The notes under the pieces: generated by a model
The model's database searches: none
What the model was told of the DNA's origin: nothing
What the model saw: only the letters and a program-made list of their open reading frames with translations
Position numbers and translations under genes: made by a program
Shown: one piece after another, positions 24,915 through 32,338 of the stretch
Layout of the letters: each line of letters opens with the position of its first letter
Numbering within the stretch: the stretch's first letter is position 1
Assembly: GCA_945868505.1 (NCBI GenBank)
Contig: CAMBLO010000001.1
Coordinates: forward strand, 1 to 64,000
Length of the DNA: 64,000 nucleotides
Origin: an uncultured Clostridia bacterium
GTDB lineage: Bacteria > Bacillota > Clostridia > Lachnospirales > Anaerotignaceae
Reading direction: 5' to 3'

Positions 24915-25838
24915 ATGAGAAAATTTTTAGCAATGATTCTTTGCGTCAGCATGATGGCAACAGCACTGGTTGGCTGCGGCAGCTCTGCAGAACCTGCAGC
25001 AGATGATGCAGCAACAGTAGAAGGTGCAATCGGTCTGTCTGTTTCCACACAGAACAACCCCTTCTTCGTAACACTGGTAGAAGGTGCTGAAGCAGCAGCT
25101 GAAGCAGCAGGCGTTAGCCTGACAGTAGTAGACGCAGGCGACGATGTTACAAAACAGGTAAGTGACGTAGAAGACCTGCTGTCCAAAAACATTTCTGTAC
25201 TGATCATCAACCCCGTAGACTCTGACGCAGTTGCAGGCGTTGTACAGTCTGCTATGGAAGCTGGCGTAAAAGTAATCGCAGTTGACCGTGTTGTAAACGG
25301 CGTTGACGTTGATTGCACAATCGCTTCTGACAACGTAATGGGTGCTGAACTGGCAACACAGTACATCATCGACACACTGGGCGAAGGCGTGAAAGTAGCA
25401 GAACTGCAGGGTATCCCCGGTGCATCTGCTGCTATTGACCGTGGCACAGGCTTCCACAACATCGCTGATGAAAAACTGGAAGTAGTAGCTAGCCAGACAG
25501 CAAACTTTGACCGTACAGAAGGTATGTCTGTAATGGAAAACATGCTGCAGGCAAACGGCGACATCCAGGCAGTATTCGCAGCAAATGACGAAATGGCTCT
25601 GGGCGCTGTAGAAGCAATCGCAGGTGCAGGCAAAGAAGTTATGGTAGTTGGTTTCGACGCAACAGATGACGCAATTGCAGCGATCAAAGAAGGCAGAATG
25701 GCAGCAACAATTGCACAGCAGCCTTACATGATCGGTGAATCCGCTGTTCAGAACGCAGTTAAACTGCTGGCTGGCGAAACAATCGAAGCAAACATTCCCG
25801 TAGAAGTAGCGCTGGTTACAGCTGAAACAGCTGAATAA
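24915..25838 (+). CDS. rbsB: Ribose-binding lipoprotein
   Basis: This 307-aa lipoprotein has a signal peptide ending LVGC, with Cys21 as lipid anchor. The mature part is a type I periplasmic-binding fold with GLSVSTQNNPFFVTLVEGA and AANDEMALGAVEAI. It captures ribose at the outer membrane face and hands it to RbsC. Codon use is strongly biased, consistent with abundant expression. The strong site GGAGGCAAGAAA is at 24902-24913. Confidence 0.95.
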   Translation: MRKFLAMILCVSMMATALVGCGSSAEPAADDAATVEGAIGLSVSTQNNPFFVTLVEGAEAAAEAAGVSLTVVDAGDDVTKQVSDVEDLLSKNISVLIINPVDSDAVAGVVQSAMEAGVKVIAVDRVVNGVDVDCTIASDNVMGAELATQYIIDTLGEGVKVAELQGIPGASAAIDRGTGFHNIADEKLEVVASQTANFDRTEGMSVMENMLQANGDIQAVFAANDEMALGAVEAIAGAGKEVMVVGFDATDDAIAAIKEGRMAATIAQQPYMIGESAVQNAVKLLAGETIEANIPVEVALVTAETAE

Positions 25839-25862
25839 TCCATTGATAAAAGAGGTAATCTG

Positions 25863-26753
25863 ATGAAAGTATTAAATATTGGCTCTATGAACCTGGATCA
25901 TGTATATCATGTAGACCACATCGTTCAGCCCGGTGAAACAGAAGCATCGGAAGATATGAATGTTTTCCTGGGCGGGAAAGGCATCAATCAGTCCATGGCA
26001 CTGGCAAAGGCTGGTGTGAAGGTTTACCATGGCGGGCTGATCGGTGAAGATGGTCAGCCGTTTCTGGATGCCTGCAAGGAATATGGTGTGAATGCAGACC
26101 ATATCAAAATGATCGAAGGCAAAACAGGCCATGCTATCATTCAAGTGGATAAAAATGCCCAGAACTGCATTTTGCTGTATGGCGGTGCAAATCAGAAACT
26201 GACAGAAAGCTATGTGGATGAAGTGTTGAGCAGTTTTGAAAGCGGCGATATCCTGCTGTTACAGAATGAAGTGAATCAGTTGCCTTATATCGTTGACCAG
26301 GCTTATGCAAAGGGTATGCAGGTGGCACTGAACCCTTCTCCTTTCAATGAAAAATTGAATCAAGTAGATTTGAAGAAAGTGAGTATCTTTTTGCTGAATG
26401 AAGTGGAAGGCGGTCAAATCACAGGAATGACTGATCCTGATGATGTGCTGGAAAAAATGAGAGAAATGTTCCCCCATGCAAAAATCGTTCTGACACTTGG
26501 CAAGGATGGCGCAAAATATGCGGAAGGCGATGTGACATATTATCAGCCCATTTTCAAAGTACAGGCTGTGGATACGACGGCGGCCGGGGATACCTTTACG
26601 GGCTATTTTCTGGCAGGGCTGATCGATGGCATGGATATCCCTGATATTTTGAAAATGAGTGCAAAGGCATCCTCTATTGCAGTTACAAGAAATGGTGCAG
26701 TACAATCGATTCCTTTGAAGGAAGAAGTCATGGAAGCATTGAAAGAACTGTAA
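25863..26753 (+). CDS. rbsK: Ribokinase
   Basis: Ribokinase phosphorylates ribose to ribose-5-phosphate. The 296-aa PfkB-family enzyme has the N-terminal GGKGINQSMALAKAG motif (~38-52) and the C-terminal anion-hole/catalytic motif DTTAAGDTFTGYF with catalytic Asp. It closes the rbsRDACBK operon, 24 bases after rbsB, and a clear terminator follows. Confidence 0.95.
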   Translation: MKVLNIGSMNLDHVYHVDHIVQPGETEASEDMNVFLGGKGINQSMALAKAGVKVYHGGLIGEDGQPFLDACKEYGVNADHIKMIEGKTGHAIIQVDKNAQNCILLYGGANQKLTESYVDEVLSSFESGDILLLQNEVNQLPYIVDQAYAKGMQVALNPSPFNEKLNQVDLKKVSIFLLNEVEGGQITGMTDPDDVLEKMREMFPHAKIVLTLGKDGAKYAEGDVTYYQPIFKVQAVDTTAAGDTFTGYFLAGLIDGMDIPDILKMSAKASSIAVTRNGAVQSIPLKEEVMEALKEL

Positions 26754-26818
26754 TGGAAGTCTGGACAAAACTATTTTGATTGCAGATAAACATAAAACTG
26801 CAAATACTTTATTATGAA

Positions 26819-26863
26819 GGATTAGAAACGTCTTGTATGTGCAGGACTTTCTAATCCTTTTTT
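26819..26863 (+). terminator. Terminator of the ribose operon
   Basis: Arms GGATTAGAAA and TTTCTAATCC form a 10-bp stem, followed by TTTTTT. Confidence 0.88.
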
Positions 26864-26970
26864 ATATACACAAATGTCAGAAGGAAAGGATGAACACAAG
26901 AAGGATGGGGCGGATTGCCATGTGGGGATTTTTGCAGGGCAGAGCCTAAGGCCATGGGAAGAAAATGAGA

Positions 26971-26999
26971 TTGACAATTTCAATAAATTAGAATATGTT
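26971..26999 (+). promoter_or_regulatory. Promoter upstream of the cobalamin riboswitch
   Basis: TTGACA (26971-26976), 17 bases, TATGTT (26994-26999). The predicted transcript would start around 27006, just before the aptamer. Confidence 0.65.
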
Positions 27000-27029
27000 A
27001 AAAGAGTAAAATTTTATATCGCTCCGATT

Positions 27030-27263
27030 TTTGTGGCAATTGTGCGACCTTTTCCCTTTGGGAGAGACACGCAATCTTGTTCTGCTGAACAAGGGAATCA
27101 GGTGAAAAACCTGAACACGGTGCAGCGGTTTTTCCTGCATTGTGCTGTAAGTATGGAGTGCATCCTTTTTCTGCGAAAGCAGGTCATTGGCGCAAAGCTG
27201 AGAAGGCGAAGGATGGACGTTGGCGGGCAGCCGCCTGAACATATCAGTCAGAAGACCTACAAA
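27030..27263 (+). ncRNA. Cobalamin (B12) riboswitch aptamer
   Basis: The sequence holds the B12-box core in order: AAGGGAA (27091-27097) with the GGTGAAAAACC stem, then GCTGTAA, GGTCATTGG, GAGAAGG and finally the 3' box CAGTCAGAAGACCTAC. The closing helix pairs TTTGTGG (27030-27036) with CCTACAAA (27256-27263). An intrinsic terminator lies 50 bases downstream, so this is probably an off-switch: B12 binding favours termination. The genes downstream encode a transcobalamin-like capture and ECF uptake system. The exact subclass needs a covariance-model search. Confidence 0.9.
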
Positions 27264-27312
27264 CAAGTGCGAACCGAATACGAGAGTATTTGGTCTTTTG
27301 TGCATACCATGA

Positions 27313-27336
27313 AAGCGGCTTTTCAGCCGCTTTTTT
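27313..27336 (+). terminator. Riboswitch expression-platform terminator
   Basis: Arms AAGCGGCT and AGCCGCTT with a TTTC loop run into six T. It lies between the aptamer and the first gene, where B12-dependent attenuation is expected. Confidence 0.85.
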
Positions 27337-27433
27337 GCTGCGAAAGTGGGTGTTTTTATGTCCGCTTTTTCTTTTTGCCGGCGAAATGCAGGAGCTTTTA
27401 ATCTATCATCGAACCAAAGAGGAGGAGTGTAAG

Positions 27434-29704
27434 ATGAAGAAACGAATTTTTTCGTGGTTCCTGACGCTGGTGATGGTGTTGGGAATGCTGCCGATGACGG
27501 CATTGGCGGAGGAGCTGACAGCGGATTCTTATTCTGTCGGAACAGAGGAACAAGGGATTGTTTCTCTGCTTGCAGAAGATACGGAGGTGGGAGAAGAATC
27601 TCAGAATAACCAACCACCCGCAGAGCCGATGCAGCAGGAAAACCCGCCTGTGGAGACAGCAAAAGTAGCTAAAATCAATGCTTTGCTGCACAATATTGCT
27701 GCATCCTATGTGGACAATTCAGGGGAATGGAAAGTAATTGGAATGGCTGCCTATGAGGATTTGTTCCCTGATAGTCAGTATAAAACGAGTGACAAGGCAA
27801 GACAGGAATATATTGACTCTACAATCGCTTCTATTACAAAAGATGGAGCCGGAGATACAACGTATGGTAAGGCTATCATAGGTCTTACGGCTTTAGGAAT
27901 AGATGTGGAAAAGCTTTATACAGTAAACAGCAATGAGCCCATCAGTGCCATTAAGGGATTAAACGGAGTAAGCCATTCTCCAAGTGTGTGGTGTATGCCT
28001 TATACAATGGCTGCCTATAATCAGAATGATTACAGCGGAACAGAGCAATATGAAGCATCTTTGATAGAAGCTGTTTTGCATAATCAAGCAGATGATGGAA
28101 GCTGGAATGAATGGGGAAGCGTACAAAGTACTGCAAATGCCATCATAGGCCTTTCTTTTTATAAGGGAAATGCGGACATAGACCAAGCCATAGCAGATGC
28201 AGTTGCATATTTGCGTCATGCGCAGGGAAACGACGGTAAATTTGATGACGGTTTTGGGCCTGACGCAAATGTTGCCGCAATGGCTGTTTTAGGTTTTTGT
28301 GCCGCTGGCATAAATCCTGATACTGTTATGAAAAATGACGTGAGTGCTTTAGATGCTCTTTTGAGCTTTGCCCTTACAGATAACAGCGGATTTGGCTATT
28401 CAGATAACAGCAGCATAGAAGATTTTCCTACTTATCAGGGATTCTTTGCACTGATTGCTGCAAAGCAGGTAATGGAATCTGAAACTGGAGAGGCTTTCAA
28501 TATTTATGATTTCAGCCACAACAGCGGTTCTCTGGTACCGGGGCGTGCTATAAGTAGCGGAAGTATGGAAGAGCCCATAACGCCACCGGAGGAAAAAGAG
28601 GAAATTACGGTTAAAATGACCATTCGCCCCGATGTGGGATATTGGATGAAAAATAAGTCCGTTACCGTAGAGAAAGGCGCTACGGTATGTGATGCTTTAC
28701 TAGAGGCACTGGATGGCAGCGGCATCACGCAGGAGGGTGCAGAAAGCGGCTATGTCAGCGAAATGAGCTATGGCGGAAAGACCTTAGGAGAATTTGATAA
28801 GGGGGAGAATTCCGGCTGGCTTTACAAGGTCAACGGAGAACTGCCCGATGTGGGGCTGACCTCCTATGAAATTAAGGATGGAGACAGTATTCTTTGGTAT
28901 TATACCGAGGACTGGACGAAAGACCCTGATGCAGGCTCTCGCCGAGAAGAAATAGAGCAGGCAAACAAGGAAGCCGCCAAGAATGTCTCTGATTTAATCA
29001 GCGGACTGGGTGAAATCAGTCTGGAAAGCAAGGAGGCCATCGAAGCAGCAAGGGCAGCCTATGAAGCCCTGACGGAGGAGCAGAAAAAGCTGGTAGACAT
29101 CGAAGCATTGTTGCAGGCGGAGGAAGCCTATGCCGCTCTTGTGGCAGCAGCGGAAGTAGAAGCTGCCCCTGCCCCGATGCAGTTTACGGATGTATCGGAA
29201 GAAAGCTATTATTATGATGCTGTAAATTGGGCAGTGGCGAATGGCATTGTCAGCGGCGTGGCAGAGGACGTTTTTGCACCGGAAGAAACCTGCTCCCGCG
29301 GGCAGATTGCGGCATTCCTTTGGCGTCTGGCAGGCTGCCCTGCTCCTTTCGCAGATGTTGTGCCTTATACTGACGTTGAAACGGATAGTTATTATTATGA
29401 CGCCATTCTCTGGGCAGCAGAAAACGGCATTGTAAAGGGGATGGATGAGCTTTCCTTCTGCCCCGAGATGGTATTGACCCGTGCTCAGGCGGTGGTATTT
29501 CTTTGGAGAGCCGCAGGAATGCCCGCACCCTCTGGGGAAAGAGCCTTTGCCGATGTGTCGGAAACAGCATATTATCACGATGCAGTTCTTTGGGCGACGG
29601 AAAACGGTATTACCTCCGGTACGGGAGCAGATTTGTTCAGCCCGGATGCACCTTGCCAGAGAGGACAGATTGTCACATTCCTGTATCGGGCTTTTGGAGA
29701 ATAA
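27434..29704 (+). CDS. SLH-anchored transcobalamin-like protein (toroid + DUF4430)
   Basis: This 756-aa secreted protein has a signal peptide cut near ALA25. Residues ~80-360 form an alpha/alpha-toroid with repeat motifs such as NQADDGSWNEWGSVQSTA and AQGNDGKFDDGFG, like terpenoid cyclase and the intrinsic factor/transcobalamin alpha-domain. Residues ~390-500 are a DUF4430 domain (GWLYKVNGELPDVG, DGDSILWYY), the transcobalamin C-terminal fold. A charged linker and three SLH repeats (~583-756) anchor it to the cell wall. In animal B12 carriers these two folds clamp cobalamin between them. Being first behind a B12 riboswitch, it is inferred to catch cobalamin at the surface. Confidence 0.85.
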   Translation: MKKRIFSWFLTLVMVLGMLPMTALAEELTADSYSVGTEEQGIVSLLAEDTEVGEESQNNQPPAEPMQQENPPVETAKVAKINALLHNIAASYVDNSGEWKVIGMAAYEDLFPDSQYKTSDKARQEYIDSTIASITKDGAGDTTYGKAIIGLTALGIDVEKLYTVNSNEPISAIKGLNGVSHSPSVWCMPYTMAAYNQNDYSGTEQYEASLIEAVLHNQADDGSWNEWGSVQSTANAIIGLSFYKGNADIDQAIADAVAYLRHAQGNDGKFDDGFGPDANVAAMAVLGFCAAGINPDTVMKNDVSALDALLSFALTDNSGFGYSDNSSIEDFPTYQGFFALIAAKQVMESETGEAFNIYDFSHNSGSLVPGRAISSGSMEEPITPPEEKEEITVKMTIRPDVGYWMKNKSVTVEKGATVCDALLEALDGSGITQEGAESGYVSEMSYGGKTLGEFDKGENSGWLYKVNGELPDVGLTSYEIKDGDSILWYYTEDWTKDPDAGSRREEIEQANKEAAKNVSDLISGLGEISLESKEAIEAARAAYEALTEEQKKLVDIEALLQAEEAYAALVAAAEVEAAPAPMQFTDVSEESYYYDAVNWAVANGIVSGVAEDVFAPEETCSRGQIAAFLWRLAGCPAPFADVVPYTDVETDSYYYDAILWAAENGIVKGMDELSFCPEMVLTRAQAVVFLWRAAGMPAPSGERAFADVSETAYYHDAVLWATENGITSGTGADLFSPDAPCQRGQIVTFLYRAFGE

Positions 29705-29736
29705 GGATGCAACAAAAAATAGAATGGGGAGATAGA

Positions 29737-30831
29737 ATGAGAAAAATGAAGCGAGTGCTGTCTATTTTGCTGGCACTGCTGCTGGCGGTCAGTGTATCGG
29801 TGCCTGCTTTTGCGGCAGATAAAACAGAGCTGCAAAAAGCCATAGATATTAGTGGGGCATATTTGCAAAAAACAGTTGCGAACCCTCAGGTCAGCTCCAT
29901 CGGCGGGGAGTGGACAGTCATTGGGCTGGCCCGCAGCGGCATTGATGTGCCTCTGGAATATTTTGAGAAATACTATAAAACAGCTGTGGAAACAACAGCC
30001 CAGAAAAAAGGGGTGCTTCATGCTAGAAAATACACGGAATACAGCCGTGTGGTGCTGGCTCTGACTGCCATTGGCGCAGACCCTTCCGATGTAGGCGACT
30101 ATGATTTGCTGAAGCCCTTGGCAGACTTTGAAAAGGTGACAGGGCAGGGCATCAATGGTGCTGTCTGGGCGCTACTTGCATTGGACAGTGGAGGGTATGA
30201 AATTCCCATCGTCCCCGATGTAAAAATACAAGCCACCAGACAGATGTATGTGGAGCAGATTTTATCGAAGCAGTTGGCAGACGGCGGATGGAGTCTTTCC
30301 GGTGGGGGCAATGCCGACCCGGATGTAACGGGGATGGTGCTGCAGGCTTTGTCAAAGTATACGGAACAGCCTGCCGTAAAGAAGGCAGTGGAACAGGCTT
30401 TGACCTGTTTGAGCCGTATGCAGGATGAAACAGGCGGTTTTTCTAGCTATGATACGGACACTTCCGAAAGCGTGGTGCAGGTTATTGTAGCCTTGGGAGA
30501 GCTGGGCATCGATTTGCAGGATGAAAGATTTGTGAAAAACGGCAATACGCTGCTGGATACCCTTTTGGGCTATTGGAATACAGATGGCAGCTTCCGCCAT
30601 ACCCCCTTCGGGGAAAGCAACCTGATGGCAACGGAGCAGGGATTCTATGGACTGGTGGCTGCCCAAAGAGCCATGAACGGGAAAAACAGTCTGTATCAGA
30701 TGGAGGATCGAAAACAAAAGGTAGAAACGCCCGTGAAGGAGGAACAGAATGAGAAAGAAGCTGTGGAAAGCCTGTCTGTTGATTTGCCTGCTCGGTGGGC
30801 TGCTGCTTTTGGTCGGATGCGGCAAAAATGA
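29737..30831 (+). CDS. Secreted alpha-toroid protein, transcobalamin alpha-domain-like
   Basis: This 364-aa protein has a signal peptide (cleavage after AFA26). The remainder is one alpha/alpha-toroid with the repeat motifs KQLADGGWSLSGGG, MQDETGGFSSYDTDTSESV and YWNTDGSFRHTPFG, recalling intrinsic factor's 'DGSF' helix caps. It has no DUF4430, SLH or sorting signal. Its C-terminal 83 bases overlap the next gene, which encodes the DUF4430 half as a lipoprotein, so the two may form a split transcobalamin. ATG 29737 is chosen from GGGGAGA upstream. The ligand is inferred from the riboswitch and neighbours. Confidence 0.82.
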   Translation: MRKMKRVLSILLALLLAVSVSVPAFAADKTELQKAIDISGAYLQKTVANPQVSSIGGEWTVIGLARSGIDVPLEYFEKYYKTAVETTAQKKGVLHARKYTEYSRVVLALTAIGADPSDVGDYDLLKPLADFEKVTGQGINGAVWALLALDSGGYEIPIVPDVKIQATRQMYVEQILSKQLADGGWSLSGGGNADPDVTGMVLQALSKYTEQPAVKKAVEQALTCLSRMQDETGGFSSYDTDTSESVVQVIVALGELGIDLQDERFVKNGNTLLDTLLGYWNTDGSFRHTPFGESNLMATEQGFYGLVAAQRAMNGKNSLYQMEDRKQKVETPVKEEQNEKEAVESLSVDLPARWAAAFGRMRQK

Positions 30832-31432
30832 GACGGAGGCTGTTGCTGAGACAGTAGAAACGCTGCAGATAGAGGAACCGACAAAGCCTGTGACAGAAGA
30901 GGAAGAAAATCCTGTGGAGGAGGAGCCTTCGGCAGAGGTGGATTCCTACCAGACCGACCCCGTTCCTAGGGATAAGCCTAAGCCCGTGGAGCCCCAGAAG
31001 GCGGAAATCACGGAAACGGAGCTGCACTGTACCCTTTCTATTTCCTGTGCAACCCTTTTGAGCAACAAGGAACTGCTTGACCCCGATAAGGTGGAACTGG
31101 TTCCTTCCGATGGCTGGGTTTTGCAGCCGGTGAAAGTGACCTTTCAGGAAGGGGAGAATGTATTCCAAGTATTGCAGCGGGTTTGCAGGGAACAAAAAAT
31201 CCATTTGGAATATATGGACACCCCCCTTTACAACAGTGCCTATATCGAAGGGATACATAATCTTTACGAATTCGATGCAGGAGACCTTTCCGGCTGGATG
31301 TATCGGGTCAATGGGTGGTTTCCCAATTATGGCTGTTCTCGTTACCAGCTGCAGGATGGAGATGTGATTGAATGGGTCTATACCTGCGATTTGGGGCAGG
31401 ATGTAGGCGGCAGCAACGGTGCAAGGGAATGA
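30749..31432 (+). CDS. DUF4430 lipoprotein, transcobalamin beta-domain-like
   Basis: This 227-aa lipoprotein has signal peptide plus lipobox LVGC (Cys24). A Glu/Pro-rich spacer (~30-80) is followed by DUF4430 (~110-220) with the diagnostic GWMYRVNGWFPNYG and DGDVIEWVY. Its ATG is 83 bases inside the preceding gene with AAGGAGG seven bases upstream, so translation is coupled. Membrane anchoring next to the ECF transporter suits a role in handing B12 to the S component. It would pair with the free toroid encoded just upstream. Confidence 0.82.
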   Translation: MRKKLWKACLLICLLGGLLLLVGCGKNETEAVAETVETLQIEEPTKPVTEEEENPVEEEPSAEVDSYQTDPVPRDKPKPVEPQKAEITETELHCTLSISCATLLSNKELLDPDKVELVPSDGWVLQPVKVTFQEGENVFQVLQRVCREQKIHLEYMDTPLYNSAYIEGIHNLYEFDAGDLSGWMYRVNGWFPNYGCSRYQLQDGDVIEWVYTCDLGQDVGGSNGARE

Positions 31433-31447
31433 GAAGGAGGTGACAGG

Positions 31448-32338
31448 ATGCAGCACAGAGACGCCTTTTCCGGCTATCACCCTTTGGTAAATTTTTTGTT
31501 TTTTGCATTGGTGCTGGGAGGCACTATGGTTTTCATGCATCCTGTGAGCCTTTGCATTTCTCTGGCGGGTGCATTGAGCTATTCCATCTACCTGAAGGGA
31601 TGGAAGAAAGGCTCTTTGCTGTATCTGCCTATGATTGTGCTGATGACGGCAATTTTGAACCCTGCCTTCAACCATGAAGGCATGACCATACTGACCTATC
31701 TGCCCTCGGGAAACCCCCTGACCTTGGAAAGCATTGTTTATGGCATTGCCGCGGGGGCGATGCTGGCGGCAGTCATCCTATGGTTTTCCTGCTACACAGA
31801 AGTGATGACCTCCGATAAGTTCGTTTATCTTTTTGGGCGCATCCTTCCTGCCTTGTCCTTGCTTTTGAGCATGACGCTGCGGTTTGTGCCGAAATATAAG
31901 GCACAGTTTCAGACGGTGCGGGAGGCGCAAAAATGCGTGGGCAGGGATAGTTCTCAGGGAAGTATTCTTTCCCGCATGAAGCATACGGTGACGATTTTTT
32001 CTATCATGGTGACATGGGCCTTGGAAAATGCCATCGAAACGGCAGACAGCATGAAAAGCCGAGGCTATGGCCTGCCGGGGCGGACAGCCTTTTCCATCTA
32101 TCATTGGGAGAAAAGGGATAAGCTGGCTTTGCTGTGGCTGTTGTTCTGCGGTTGTTCCATGGTCTGCGGCGCCTTTCTGGGCGGCATGAAATGGAGATAT
32201 TTCCCCACCATGCGGGGGGCGGGGCTGACAGGACTGACAGCCAGTGTGCAGCTGGTTTATCTTGCTCTTTGCTATACCCCCGTTGCTTTGGACAGAAGGG
32301 AGGATTGGAAATGGAAACATTTGAAATACGAAATCTGA
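31448..32338 (+). CDS. ECF transporter transmembrane (T) component
   Basis: This 296-aa membrane protein of the CbiQ/EcfT family has about six hydrophobic segments. It carries the coupling-helix signature region MTLRFVPKYKAQFQTVREAQKCVG and the later ADSMKSRGYGLPGR (the A-R-G type motif that contacts the ATPases). T components link ATP hydrolysis to toppling of the substrate-binding S component. The start follows GAAGGAGGTGACAGG. It overlaps the ATPase gene by 28 bases, implying coupled synthesis of one complex. Confidence 0.88.
   Translation: MQHRDAFSGYHPLVNFLFFALVLGGTMVFMHPVSLCISLAGALSYSIYLKGWKKGSLLYLPMIVLMTAILNPAFNHEGMTILTYLPSGNPLTLESIVYGIAAGAMLAAVILWFSCYTEVMTSDKFVYLFGRILPALSLLLSMTLRFVPKYKAQFQTVREAQKCVGRDSSQGSILSRMKHTVTIFSIMVTWALENAIETADSMKSRGYGLPGRTAFSIYHWEKRDKLALLWLLFCGCSMVCGAFLGGMKWRYFPTMRGAGLTGLTASVQLVYLALCYTPVALDRREDWKWKHLKYEI

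Noticed and set aside
26874-27401. A 175-codon open frame before the B12 locus.
   Set aside because: It covers the promoter, the cobalamin aptamer and the terminator; the RNA structure explains the sequence better and the peptide resembles nothing.
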